From CAYTSW01 sp964440605 (GTDB lineage Bacteria; Planctomycetota; Phycisphaerae; Phycisphaerales; UBA1924), in assembly GCA_964440605.1 (NCBI GenBank), contig CAYTSW010000015.1, positions 1-32,149 on the forward strand: DNA of 32,149 nt. The letters are read 5' to 3'. The translations under genes and the position numbers were made by a program. The notes beneath the pieces were generated by a model, which saw only the letters and a list, made by a program, of their open reading frames with translations, had not been told where the DNA came from and ran no database searches. Numbering within the stretch: the stretch's first letter is position 1; each line of letters begins with the position of its first letter. Positions 22,985 through 30,885 of this stretch are shown piece by piece.

Positions 22985-23012
22985 AGTATACCCGCGCCCG
23001 GGGCCGAGTGAA
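22985..23012 (-). promoter_or_regulatory. Promoter of the tRNA-Met/tRNA-Val operon
   Basis: On the minus strand TTCACT (23012-23007) and TATACT (22990-22985) are separated by 16 bases. The -10 matches the consensus at five of six positions, the -35 at four. Transcription from about 22978 would give a leader of about 90 bases before tRNA-Met. It lies in the 137 bases between the CTP synthase stop and the tRNAs. The leader carries a stable hairpin CCGCCGG-TGTT-CCGGCGG (22952-22935). Confidence 0.6.
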
Positions 23013-23026
23013 GCGCCCGGCGGGCC

Positions 23027-24952
23027 TCAGTGCGTCGCCCGCTGGTGCGGCTCGGGGCCAGGCGTGGAGGCCGGGCCGTCGGCGTCGTGATCTGGGTCGG
23101 GCAGGCCCGAGAGGCTGGGCAGGTCGGCGTCGGGGTACTTGCGGCGGATCGCCGTCTCGATCAGGCCCATGAACATCGGCTGCGGGCGGAGCGGGCGGCC
23201 TGTAAGTTCGGGGTGGAACTGCGCCGCGAGGAAGTACGGGTGAAGCACGCGCTTTGCGTCCGGCTCCGTCGCCTCTTCCGGGGCGCACCGCGGTAGCTCG
23301 AGCAACTGCGTGATGGGGTAGTGCGGGTGTCGTCCGGAGAAGACCAGCCCCGCCGCCTCCAGCCGCTCGACGTAGCCGGGGTCGACCTCATAGCGGTGGC
23401 GGAAGCGTTGGCGAACGGAATCCTTCTTCCCGAACAGCCGCCACGCCGCGGAGCCGGGCTCGAGGAGGACGTCCTGCCCGCCGAGGCGCATGGAGCCGCC
23501 GAGCTGCTCGATGGACTTCTGCTCGGGGAGCATGCTGATGACGGGGTCGGGCGTCTCCTGGTCGAACTCGGTGGAGTTGGCCTCGACGAGGCCCATGACC
23601 GAGCGTGCGAACTCGATGACGGCGACCTGGAAGCCCAGGCAGATGCCGAGGTAAGGCAGGCCCGAGACTCGGCAGTGGCGCACGCAGGCGATCTTGCCCT
23701 CGACGCCGCGCGAGCCAAACCCGCCCGGGACGATGGCGGCGTCGAGGTCGGCGAGCTTGGCGGCGACGTTGGCGCCGGTGATCTCGTCGGTGTTGATCCA
23801 GCGGAGTTCGATCTCGCAGCCGTAGAGCGTCGCGCAGTGCTCGGTGGCCTTCTCGATGGAGGCGTAGGCGTCTCGCACGGAGGCGTACTTGCCGAGCACG
23901 CCGATCCGGACGTGACGGCTCTTGGGCGCTTGGAGCTTGCGGACGTGCGCGATCCAGCGTTCGCGCGAGCGGTCTTCGTGGGCGAGGTCGACGCGGTCGT
24001 GCAGGTTGAGGATGGAGAGGATTTCGCGGTCGAGGCCCTCCTGGCGCATTGCCTCGGGGATTTCGTACACGCTCTTGCGGTCGTGCATCGAGAAGACGCG
24101 CCGCATCGGCACGTTCGTGAACATCGCGATCTTCTGCGCGACCGTCGGCTGGATGCGGTTCGACGCGCGGCAGGCGACGATGTGCGGTTGGATGCCCACC
24201 TCCATCACGCGCTTGACCCCGAGCTGCGCCGCCTTGCTCTTCTGCTCGCCCAACGCCTTGGGCTCGACGACATATGTGAGGGCGACGAAGCAGACCGAGT
24301 CGGGCCCTTCTTCGAAGGCGAGCTGGCGCAGGGCTTCGATATAGAAGCCGTTCTCGTAGTCGCCCACCGTGCCGCCGACCTCGATGAAGAGGACATCGGC
24401 GGGGCTGTTGCCGTCGCCGAACATGGCGAGCTCGCGGATGCGCCGCTTCACCTCGCCGGTGACGTGGGGGATCATCTGGACGTCGCGCCCGAGGAAGTCG
24501 CCGTGGCGTTCGCGGTCGAGGATGTCCTTGTAGATCATCCCGGCGGTGAGGAAGTTTCGGCGCGAGAGGTTCTGGTCGAGCATGCGCTCGTAGGTGCCCA
24601 AGTCCATGTCGCACTCGGTCCCGTCGTCGAGGACGAAGACCTCGCCGTGGCGGAAGGGGTTGAGCGTGCCCGAGTCGATGTTGAGGTAGCCCTCCATTTT
24701 GATGGGGGCGACGGTCATGCCCTTGTCCTTGATGAGCTTGGCCATCGAGGAGGCGAAGATGCCCTTGCCGAGCCCGGACATGACGGTGCCGAGGACGACG
24801 ACATACTTGTGGAAGCCCTTGCGGTAGCCGTCGGGGATGGGCGAGTAGAACTCGGTGTCCGTCGTCTGGTGGGATGTCGGCGCGAGGAGATCGCCCCCGG
24901 CGAGCGCATCACGCTCGTCTGCGGGCCCGTGCTCGTAACGCGATTGGGGCAT
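23027..24952 (-). CDS. pyrG: CTP synthase
   Basis: Makes CTP from UTP, ATP and glutamine. The 641-residue protein is longer than the usual 535-550: about 45 extra residues precede the synthetase domain and a Pro/Asp-rich tail follows the glutaminase. The synthetase domain starts KYVVVLGTVMSGLGKGIFAS; the P-loop GTVMSGLGKG (55-64) departs from the common GGVVSSLGKG, and KMEGYLNIDSGTLNPF replaces the usual KxDPYLN form. FRHGEVFVLDDGTECDMDLG and IEVGGTVGDYE are conserved. The amidotransferase triad is present: Cys438 in GICLGFQ, and His580 and Glu582 in QFHPE. ATG 24952 has only a weak AGGA nearby and a TACGAT -10-like box 6 bases upstream, so a leaderless start is possible. It is divergent from the aminopeptidase gene across 62 bases. 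Confidence 0.95.
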   Translation of the reverse strand: MPQSRYEHGPADERDALAGGDLLAPTSHQTTDTEFYSPIPDGYRKGFHKYVVVLGTVMSGLGKGIFASSMAKLIKDKGMTVAPIKMEGYLNIDSGTLNPFRHGEVFVLDDGTECDMDLGTYERMLDQNLSRRNFLTAGMIYKDILDRERHGDFLGRDVQMIPHVTGEVKRRIRELAMFGDGNSPADVLFIEVGGTVGDYENGFYIEALRQLAFEEGPDSVCFVALTYVVEPKALGEQKSKAAQLGVKRVMEVGIQPHIVACRASNRIQPTVAQKIAMFTNVPMRRVFSMHDRKSVYEIPEAMRQEGLDREILSILNLHDRVDLAHEDRSRERWIAHVRKLQAPKSRHVRIGVLGKYASVRDAYASIEKATEHCATLYGCEIELRWINTDEITGANVAAKLADLDAAIVPGGFGSRGVEGKIACVRHCRVSGLPYLGICLGFQVAVIEFARSVMGLVEANSTEFDQETPDPVISMLPEQKSIEQLGGSMRLGGQDVLLEPGSAAWRLFGKKDSVRQRFRHRYEVDPGYVERLEAAGLVFSGRHPHYPITQLLELPRCAPEEATEPDAKRVLHPYFLAAQFHPELTGRPLRPQPMFMGLIETAIRRKYPDADLPSLSGLPDPDHDADGPASTPGPEPHQRATH

Positions 24953-25014
24953 GTCCTATCGTACCAAGTTCGCACGCCTCGCGCTCAATCCGAGGGCAAA
25001 CCCAGGAGCACGTC

Positions 25015-27822
25015 ATGGCCAGAGCCTCTCTCCGCGTTTCTCATCGCCTTATCGCTCTCGCCGCCTTCGCGGTAGCGGGCCTCTCTCCCGCCTCGCTGGC
25101 GTGGGAACACGAGGCCGAGAGCTGCGCCGCCTGTAAGGCCGCGCGGGCCCGCCTCTTGATGGCCGGCAGCCGCGGCTTCGACCCCGCGACCGGTGCCGAT
25201 CTGCGCAACTTCGCGCCCGATCGCGTCGTGGACTTCCAGAGTCTCCGGCTGGGCATCACGATCCCCGACATGGAGGAGCGGCGCCTGCGCGGGCGGGCCA
25301 GCTACGTCTTCGCGCCCGTCGCCGAGCCGGTGGAGACGCTGACCCTTGACGCGCGGCAGATGGCGATCGGCCAGATCAGCGGCAGTCCGACGTTGGCCGA
25401 GATAGCCGACGCGCCGCGCGTGGTGGGCCATAGTTACGACGGCGAGCACCTGACCGTCCGCTTCGACCCGCCCATCCCCGCCGACCTGACGTACACGCTC
25501 ACCATCGACTACCTCGTCGACGACCCCGTCGACGGGCTCTTCTGGCTCACTTCCGATGACGGCGGGCCGGGCCCGGAGCCGCAGATCCACACGCAGGGCC
25601 AGCCCGAGACCAACAGCTACTGGTTTCCGACCCACGACTTCCCCAACGAGCGGCTAACGACCGAGCTCATAGTCACCGTGCCCGAGGGCTACATGGTCTC
25701 GGCCAACGGCGAGCTCATCGAACGCACGGACGGCCCGATGCGAGTCGCGGGCGGGCTGCACGGCGGGGCCAGCTTCCCCCACTCGACGGGCGACCTGCCC
25801 GCGAACATCGAGACGTGGCGCTACGCGCTGAACGGCGATCATCCGGCGTACCTCGTGACGCTGATCGTCGGCAAGTTCGCCGTCGTCGACGTCGCACCCG
25901 AAAGCGCGGCGGTGCGCATGCCGGTGTACGTGCCCGCGGGCATGGAGGAAGCCGCCAAGGCCACGTACGCGCGCACCCACGCGATGCTGGAAGTCTTCGA
26001 GGACCGCTTCGACGAGCCGTACCCCTGGGGCGAGCGGTACGCGCAGTTGCTGGTGTGGAACTTCGGCGCCGGCGGCATGGAGAACACCGGCGCGACCACG
26101 ATGTTCGCCACCGCCGCCTACGACGCGATTGCGCTGGCCGAGGGCGACCTGGACGGGCTGATCGCTCACGAGTTCGCCCACCAGTGGTTCGGCGATCTGA
26201 TCACCTGCGAGAGCTGGGCGCACATCTGGCTCAACGAAGGGTGGGCCACGTATTCCGAAGCCCTGTGGTTCGAGGCTCGTGACGGCTACCACGCGGGCTA
26301 TCTGCACGACCTCTACCCCGCCATGCGTTCGCTCGCGCAGCGTGACCAGCTCGACCCGGACTCCACGGGGCCCGCGCGCCCCGGCATGGTGTCGCGCGTC
26401 TATCGGCACCCCTGGGAGGTCTTCCGCCGCGTGTCGAACCCCTATCCGAAGGGGGCCGCGACGCTGCACATGCTCCGCGTCCAACTGGGCGACGAACTCT
26501 TCTTCCGTGCAGTGCGCGAATACGTCGACCGTTTCCGCAATGACACCGTCGAGACGCACGACTTCCGCGAGGTGCTCGAGGACGTCAGCGGCCGCTCGCT
26601 CGACCGGTTCTTCGATCAGTGGACGCGCCGCCCGGGCACGCCGAACCTGCACGTCGCGGCCAGGTGGGACGAGACGTCACGCACGCTGTTGATCACCGTC
26701 GAGCAGAAGCAGCGGATCGACGCCGAGCACCCGGCCTTCGTCTTCGACCTCCCGCTGGAGATCGACGGCGAGCGGCACGTGGTCCCCATGAGCGAGCGCC
26801 GCCACGAGTTGAGGCTGCGTTACGACGAGCGCCCTAAGAGCGTCATCGTCGATCCGTACCTCGAGGTGCTGATGCACTACACGCTCGACGTGTGGGACAA
26901 CTCGCTGTACGTGCAGACCGAGCACGATAGCTATGGCGCGCAACGGGAGGCGGTCCGTCTGATGGGCGATGGATCACCGACAGACGCCAAGGTCTTGGCG
27001 CTCGGGAGCATCATGGTCATCGATGACTACCACCACGCGGTGCGCGAGGAGGCCGCGCGCTCGCTTGGCAGACTCGGGGCGACTCGGGACATCCTGACCA
27101 ATCCAACGGCCGGGGCCACTCAAGGCCGGCGCGTGCTGATGGATGGCATCGCGGACCCGCGGGTGCGAGCCGCGGCGATCGAAGCCGCCGGCGAGGCGGG
27201 CGTGGCGAGCGATCTCGCCCGCGATGTCCTGTTGCTGCACGCGAGCGAGGAGGAGCGGTCGTACGACAGCCGCTCTGCCGCGCTGCTGGCACTGGCCAAG
27301 CTCTTCCCCGAAGAAGAGAGCACGCTGGAGGCAATCACCGCGGCGCTCGACTCGCAGAGCCAGAACGAAGAGGTGCTGCGGGCGGCGCTCGAAGCGCTGG
27401 AACGCGTGGACCGGGCCGAGGGGCTGGCGTTGGCGGGCGCGCACGTCGGCCCGAAGCACCTTTCGCGCACCCGCGCCCGGGCGCTGCAGACCATCGGCGG
27501 GCTGGCGCATCACGATGTGGATGAAGCGCTGCGCGTGCTCGAGGTGCAGATGCGCGGGCGTGTCGGTCGCGTCGTGCGGGCAGCCGTCGACGCGACAAGC
27601 ACGATCGAGGATCAGCGGGCGGTCGCCGCGATCGACCGCTTCATCACGCGCACGCGCCACAGCGACTGGAAGCAGCTCGCGCAGGACGAGCGGGACGACC
27701 TCGCCGCCCGCCTGCGCACCGGCTCCGGCACCGACCTGGGGCCGGAGCTCGAACGCATGCGCCGCGAGATCGAGGAGCTCCGGCGCGAGGTTGAGTCGGG
27801 CGACGAGGGTGTCGCCGGGTGA
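25015..27822 (+). CDS. Secreted M1 family zinc aminopeptidase with HEAT-like C-terminus
   Basis: A 935-residue exported metallopeptidase that removes N-terminal amino acids. ATG 25015 is preceded by AGGAG at 7 bases; the signal peptide covers about residues 1-27 (MARASLRVSHRLIALAAFAV ... SLAWE). A beta-sandwich N-terminal domain follows (about 60-270). The catalytic domain has the exopeptidase motif GGMEN (353-357), the zinc motif HEFAH (385-389) with QWFGDL, and the third ligand Glu in WLNEGWATYSE (HExxH-18-E spacing). A later block SRSLDRFFDQWTRRPGTPNL belongs to M1 enzymes. The last 280 residues are Ala, Leu and Glu-rich helical repeats (LALGSIMVIDDYHHAVREEA, ARSLGRLGATRDIL) like HEAT repeats. 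It probably acts in the periplasm on peptides. A short cysteine pair near the mature N-terminus (ESCAAC) resembles a redox or metal motif. Confidence 0.95.
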   Translation: MARASLRVSHRLIALAAFAVAGLSPASLAWEHEAESCAACKAARARLLMAGSRGFDPATGADLRNFAPDRVVDFQSLRLGITIPDMEERRLRGRASYVFAPVAEPVETLTLDARQMAIGQISGSPTLAEIADAPRVVGHSYDGEHLTVRFDPPIPADLTYTLTIDYLVDDPVDGLFWLTSDDGGPGPEPQIHTQGQPETNSYWFPTHDFPNERLTTELIVTVPEGYMVSANGELIERTDGPMRVAGGLHGGASFPHSTGDLPANIETWRYALNGDHPAYLVTLIVGKFAVVDVAPESAAVRMPVYVPAGMEEAAKATYARTHAMLEVFEDRFDEPYPWGERYAQLLVWNFGAGGMENTGATTMFATAAYDAIALAEGDLDGLIAHEFAHQWFGDLITCESWAHIWLNEGWATYSEALWFEARDGYHAGYLHDLYPAMRSLAQRDQLDPDSTGPARPGMVSRVYRHPWEVFRRVSNPYPKGAATLHMLRVQLGDELFFRAVREYVDRFRNDTVETHDFREVLEDVSGRSLDRFFDQWTRRPGTPNLHVAARWDETSRTLLITVEQKQRIDAEHPAFVFDLPLEIDGERHVVPMSERRHELRLRYDERPKSVIVDPYLEVLMHYTLDVWDNSLYVQTEHDSYGAQREAVRLMGDGSPTDAKVLALGSIMVIDDYHHAVREEAARSLGRLGATRDILTNPTAGATQGRRVLMDGIADPRVRAAAIEAAGEAGVASDLARDVLLLHASEEERSYDSRSAALLALAKLFPEEESTLEAITAALDSQSQNEEVLRAALEALERVDRAEGLALAGAHVGPKHLSRTRARALQTIGGLAHHDVDEALRVLEVQMRGRVGRVVRAAVDATSTIEDQRAVAAIDRFITRTRHSDWKQLAQDERDDLAARLRTGSGTDLGPELERMRREIEELRREVESGDEGVAG

Positions 27823-27835
27823 AACGATGCTGAGG

Positions 27836-27867
27836 GTGCCGCTGACCTCGGCTTTGCGAGGTCAGTG
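27836..27867. repeat. Single REP-like hairpin that contains the stop codon of the MFS gene
   Basis: GTGCCGCTGACCTCGG then CTTTGCGAGGTCAGTG is a third copy of the repeat found at 22507 and 22611. The stem CTGACCTCG (27842-27850) and CGAGGTCAG (27857-27865) is perfect around loop GCTTTG, extending to 11 pairs with a G-U. It fills the 39 bases between two convergent genes. The TGA stop of the MFS gene (27864-27862) lies inside its right arm. Confidence 0.8.
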
Positions 27868-29235
27868 ATGCTCCGCCGCCTTGGCGACCAGGTCGCGTGG
27901 GATGAACCACGTCAGGGCCGAGGCGACCACGAGCAGGGCGGCGAAGCCGACGAAGCCCAGCACGATGGCGTTTTCGGAGAGCAGGTGGGCCTTGTCGATC
28001 GGCGTGAAGCCGAAGAAGACCGGCGCGAGCAGGGCGTGCAACGAGGAAACGCCCCAGCCCACGCCCATCATCAGGCTCGTGACCAGCGACGTGTGGCCCG
28101 GCTGGAGCCGTTGAGCCAGACTCGTCGCGATGGGAAAGGTCGCGAAGAAGCCGATCGCCGAGCACGCCGCGGCTGCGCACATCGGGAGCATCAGCCACAG
28201 CGACAACGCCCGCTCGTCGATGACCGCGTCGCCCAGGAAGCCGATCGACGCCATCGCGACCGCGCCGATGAGCGAGAGGTACGCCAGCGGCCCGCGCTCC
28301 GTGCCCGGCTTCACGGCTCGCCCGATCAGCAACACCGAAACGCCCATGCCGATCGTCATCGACGAGGCGAGGTAGCCGGCGTAAACCGAAGCCGCGTCTT
28401 CGAGCGTTTCGGCCGAGCCCATGACAACCGCGGGGCCGAGCTCGGCGGCGCGACGCGTCATGTGCCCGAGGCACCAGGTGTTGAACATGACGAACATGCC
28501 CACGTTGGCGTTGAAGCGCAGGCAGTTCTGAGCCGTGAGCACGCCGATGGCCCGCCAGCGCCGGGCCGACTCGTGCCGCCCGAGGGTGTCGGCGATCTCG
28601 GCGTGGTTGTGATGCCGGTGCGGGAGCTTGCGCGTGATCATGTGCAGCACCACCGCCATGATGACCGCGGGGATCGCGAGCCAGACCAGGTGCTCCATCC
28701 CGAACGCCTTGTTGATGCGCGGGGCGATGACGGGGCCGAGGGTCTGACCGATCATGCCGCAGGCGATGAAGATGCCGATCGCCTGTGCACGCCTGTTTCG
28801 GAAGAGTTTCGAGCCCGTCTGAGCCGCGGTCGCGGTGACGACGGGGTGGTACATGCCCGTCCCGATAACGCCGACGATCTGGAGCGCGATGAGCTGCCAG
28901 AAGTTCTCCGCGAAGCCAATGGAGGCGATGCACACCCCGCCCATCGCCAGCCCGAGCGGGCCGGGCAGGCGCGAGTCGAGCTTGTCCGACAGCCAGGCCA
29001 GCACCGGCTGGCAGAGACCGCTGAAGATGGGCGTCGCCATGTAGACGAACGTCTCCTGGCCGGCGGTCAGGTCCAGGTCACGCCGCAGGGGGAGCATGAG
29101 GGTGACGAAGAAGATCGGGAAGATGTCGATCAGCGCGTGCGAAGCGTTGAGGGTCCAATACCGCAGCGCCGGCTTCGACGCCGAGGCGGCCGAGCCTACA
29201 TGCACTTCACCAGCAGCGACGGGAGCCTGAGTCAT
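27862..29235 (-). CDS. MFS transporter, fosmidomycin-resistance (Fsr)-like
   Basis: A 457-residue major facilitator protein with about 12 membrane helices. The first helix region SHALIDIFPIFFVTLMLPLR has the Asn/Ser-His-x-x-x-D-hydrophobic form typical of the Fsr subgroup, followed by TPIFSGLCQPVLAWLSDKLD (the loop 2-3 motif with Gln-Pro and Asp) and GVIGTGMYHPVVTATAAQTG, in which the GxGxxxHP element is another Fsr mark. A His-rich loop (LPHRHHNHAEIAD) joins the two halves. The chosen ATG 29235 removes a 18-residue, non-conserved extension. Its stop codon falls in a REP-like hairpin and the gene is convergent with the aminopeptidase. Family members export fosmidomycin, sugars or other small molecules; the substrate here is unknown. 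Confidence 0.9.
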   Translation of the reverse strand: MTQAPVAAGEVHVGSAASASKPALRYWTLNASHALIDIFPIFFVTLMLPLRRDLDLTAGQETFVYMATPIFSGLCQPVLAWLSDKLDSRLPGPLGLAMGGVCIASIGFAENFWQLIALQIVGVIGTGMYHPVVTATAAQTGSKLFRNRRAQAIGIFIACGMIGQTLGPVIAPRINKAFGMEHLVWLAIPAVIMAVVLHMITRKLPHRHHNHAEIADTLGRHESARRWRAIGVLTAQNCLRFNANVGMFVMFNTWCLGHMTRRAAELGPAVVMGSAETLEDAASVYAGYLASSMTIGMGVSVLLIGRAVKPGTERGPLAYLSLIGAVAMASIGFLGDAVIDERALSLWLMLPMCAAAACSAIGFFATFPIATSLAQRLQPGHTSLVTSLMMGVGWGVSSLHALLAPVFFGFTPIDKAHLLSENAIVLGFVGFAALLVVASALTWFIPRDLVAKAAEHH

Positions 29236-29273
29236 GGGCGGCCAAGCGTAGGCGGAGCGGCCGCGCCTTGTGC

Positions 29274-29360
29274 CACAGGTTGCTTGCAACCCGTGTCTTC
29301 ACCTATGTCCCTCGGGTGCCGAAGCGTGGGAGCGCGGGTTGCCGCTGCGCGGACAACCCG
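29274..29360. repeat. Pair of hairpins sharing the CAACCCGTG motif
   Basis: In the 139 bases between the MFS start and the oxidase-linked gene, CACAGGTTGC-TT-GCAACCCGTG (29274-29295, one mismatch) is followed by CGGGTTG...CAACCCG (29335-29360). Both end in CAACCCGTG, and TGCCAC borders each, so the segment looks like two copies of a dispersed repeat rather than a regulatory site. The second could cap the oxidase operon transcript. Confidence 0.5.
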
Positions 29361-29374
29361 TGCCACGTCAGCCG

Positions 29375-30211
29375 TCAGTCGCCCTTGGTCGAAGCGCCGA
29401 TCATCATGCACGCGATGACGATGCCCAGGACCGAACCTCCGGCGGCGGGCCAGGGCCAACCCATCTCGGCGATGACAGCCGCGGTCGATTTGTTCCGACC
29501 GCGGTACTGCGCGGGCGGGGTGACCTGCGTCATGGCCTCGTGCAGCCAGAGCAGCTCGTTGCGCTCCCCGTCGGTCGCGGGGATCATTTCGTCGGGCGTG
29601 TAGGTGCTCGGGGCGTAGATGGCGTCGAGCTCGCGGTAGGTCTTCTCGAAGACCTCGATCGCTTCCTCGGTGGGCCCGTCGGGGTGGAGCTCCGCGATGC
29701 GGTAGACCCAGTCCTGTCGGCGGACGAGGCCCCAGGTGTCGTCGTCGTAGCCGGGCGCGGGGAATCGAGCCGCGGCGACCAGCCGGGCGCGCACGTCGCC
29801 TTCTTTCCAACGCGCTTCGAGCTCCTTGGGGGTGTCGGCGCCCTCGACGAGCAACATCACGCCGAACCAGCTCTTGTACTTGGCCAGCCCGTCGTCGTAG
29901 CGCACCTCGCGGCCCATGATCGAGAAGTCCATGGTCTGACCGCGCCACGTCAGCCGCAGCATCGGCTCGGGCGCGCCCTCGCGTTCCGACTCCATGGGCT
30001 CGCCGGGAGCGGGCAGCGGGGGCAGGCGTTCGACCGTGCCCTCGTGACCGCGATACTCGAACGCGGGGGTCCCGATGTTGCCGACGACGCGCACGGTGTG
30101 GACGTTGCGCTGGGCCAGGTTCTGCGCGAGAGCCAGCGTCGACGCGATCAGCGTGACGATGCACAGACCGAGCAGTCCGAGGCCGAGATTGCGCAGCGTG
30201 CGCGGCTTCAT
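29375..30211 (-). CDS. Unknown membrane-anchored protein at the end of the cytochrome oxidase operon
   Basis: I do not recognise this 278-residue protein. There is an N-terminal helix (about residues 10-30, GLGLLGLCIVTLIASTLALA) and a C-terminal helix (about 253-273, AAGGSVLGIVIACMMIGA). Between them lies a large soluble region with VRVVGNIGTPAFEYRGHEGT, LTWRGQTMDFSIMGREVRYD and YKSWFGVMLLVEG. If both helices cross the membrane, the central part faces the periplasm. No haem (CxxCH) or copper motif is visible. A GGGAG ribosome site precedes ATG 30211. It starts 31 bases after the subunit IV stop, so it belongs to the oxidase operon. A role in oxidase assembly is only suggested by position. Confidence 0.75.
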   Translation of the reverse strand: MKPRTLRNLGLGLLGLCIVTLIASTLALAQNLAQRNVHTVRVVGNIGTPAFEYRGHEGTVERLPPLPAPGEPMESEREGAPEPMLRLTWRGQTMDFSIMGREVRYDDGLAKYKSWFGVMLLVEGADTPKELEARWKEGDVRARLVAAARFPAPGYDDDTWGLVRRQDWVYRIAELHPDGPTEEAIEVFEKTYRELDAIYAPSTYTPDEMIPATDGERNELLWLHEAMTQVTPPAQYRGRNKSTAAVIAEMGWPWPAAGGSVLGIVIACMMIGASTKGD

Positions 30212-30242
30212 GGTTCGCTCCCGCTCATGCGAGCGGCGTCGG

Positions 30243-30824
30243 TCAGGGGCCGGAGTCTGACATGGGATCGGTCAAATCGGGCGACTCGGGCTCGTTCACG
30301 CCGTCGGGCTCCGCGGCTTCGGGCATCGGGTTGCCGCCGAGCGTGGCTTCGTACTTCATCCGGTTTTCTTCGTACGACTTGAGAACCGGCTGATTGGTCC
30401 CGCCCGCGACGATCTCGCCCTCTTCTTCGGGGTCGGTGATCTCGCGGACCGACAGGTCCATCGTCGTGAGGCCGATAAAAAGCACGACGCCGAAGATGGT
30501 CGAGCCGGCGACGATGGTGTTCACCGGCTTGTCGTAGGCGAGGTGCATGAAGTAGGCCGCCACCAGCAGGCCCTTCACCGCGGCGATCGTCAGCGCGATG
30601 ATGATGTGCGCGGTCCCGCCCACTTGCAGAACGGTGTTGCCGATCTGGATCTCGTAGATGTTCGCGGTCCAGACCGTCAGTGCCGTGAGGAACATGAGCA
30701 CGAGGAAGACGCTGAACATCGTCCAAAAGGGCGTCACGTGGACGTGGTGCTCGTGCTCGGAGCCGTGCATCTCGTCTGAGGCGAGATACTCGTGCGGGTC
30801 GATGGTGTCGTGTTCGTGGCTCAT
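30243..30824 (-). CDS. ctaF: Cytochrome c oxidase subunit IV (caa3-type small subunit)
   Basis: A 193-residue small subunit of a haem-copper oxidase. It begins with a His and Asp-rich N-terminus (HEHDTIDPHEYLASDEMHGS). Three membrane helices follow: FWTMFSVFLVLMFLTALTVW, HIIIALTIAAVKGLLVAAYF then MHL (a family hallmark), and TIVAGSTIFGVVLFIGLTTM. A long acidic tail of about 75 residues, rich in Pro and Glu, makes it much longer than the usual 100-110 residues. ATG 30824 was chosen because the frame upstream of it overlaps subunit III (ending at 30886) and has no similarity. It lies 61 bases after subunit III, separated by a hairpin. This subunit is usually needed for assembly rather than catalysis. 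Confidence 0.9.
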   Translation of the reverse strand: MSHEHDTIDPHEYLASDEMHGSEHEHHVHVTPFWTMFSVFLVLMFLTALTVWTANIYEIQIGNTVLQVGGTAHIIIALTIAAVKGLLVAAYFMHLAYDKPVNTIVAGSTIFGVVLFIGLTTMDLSVREITDPEEEGEIVAGGTNQPVLKSYEENRMKYEATLGGNPMPEAAEPDGVNEPESPDLTDPMSDSGP

Positions 30825-30850
30825 TGCAGGCTCGTGAGGGTTTCTTGTTT

Positions 30851-30871
30851 GCACGGGCCGGGCGCCCGTGC
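30851..30871. repeat. Hairpin between subunit III and subunit IV genes
   Basis: GCACGGGC (30851-30858) and GCCCGTGC (30864-30871) pair perfectly around five bases. It lies in the 61-base gap of the oxidase operon. It may stabilise the upstream message or attenuate transcription of the downstream genes, or be another dispersed repeat copy. Confidence 0.55.
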
Positions 30872-30885
30872 CGCCAGCACGACGG

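Noticed and set aside
23321..25075. 584-residue open frame on the plus strand
   Set aside because: Antisense to pyrG, whose glutaminase and synthetase motifs are clear on the minus strand.
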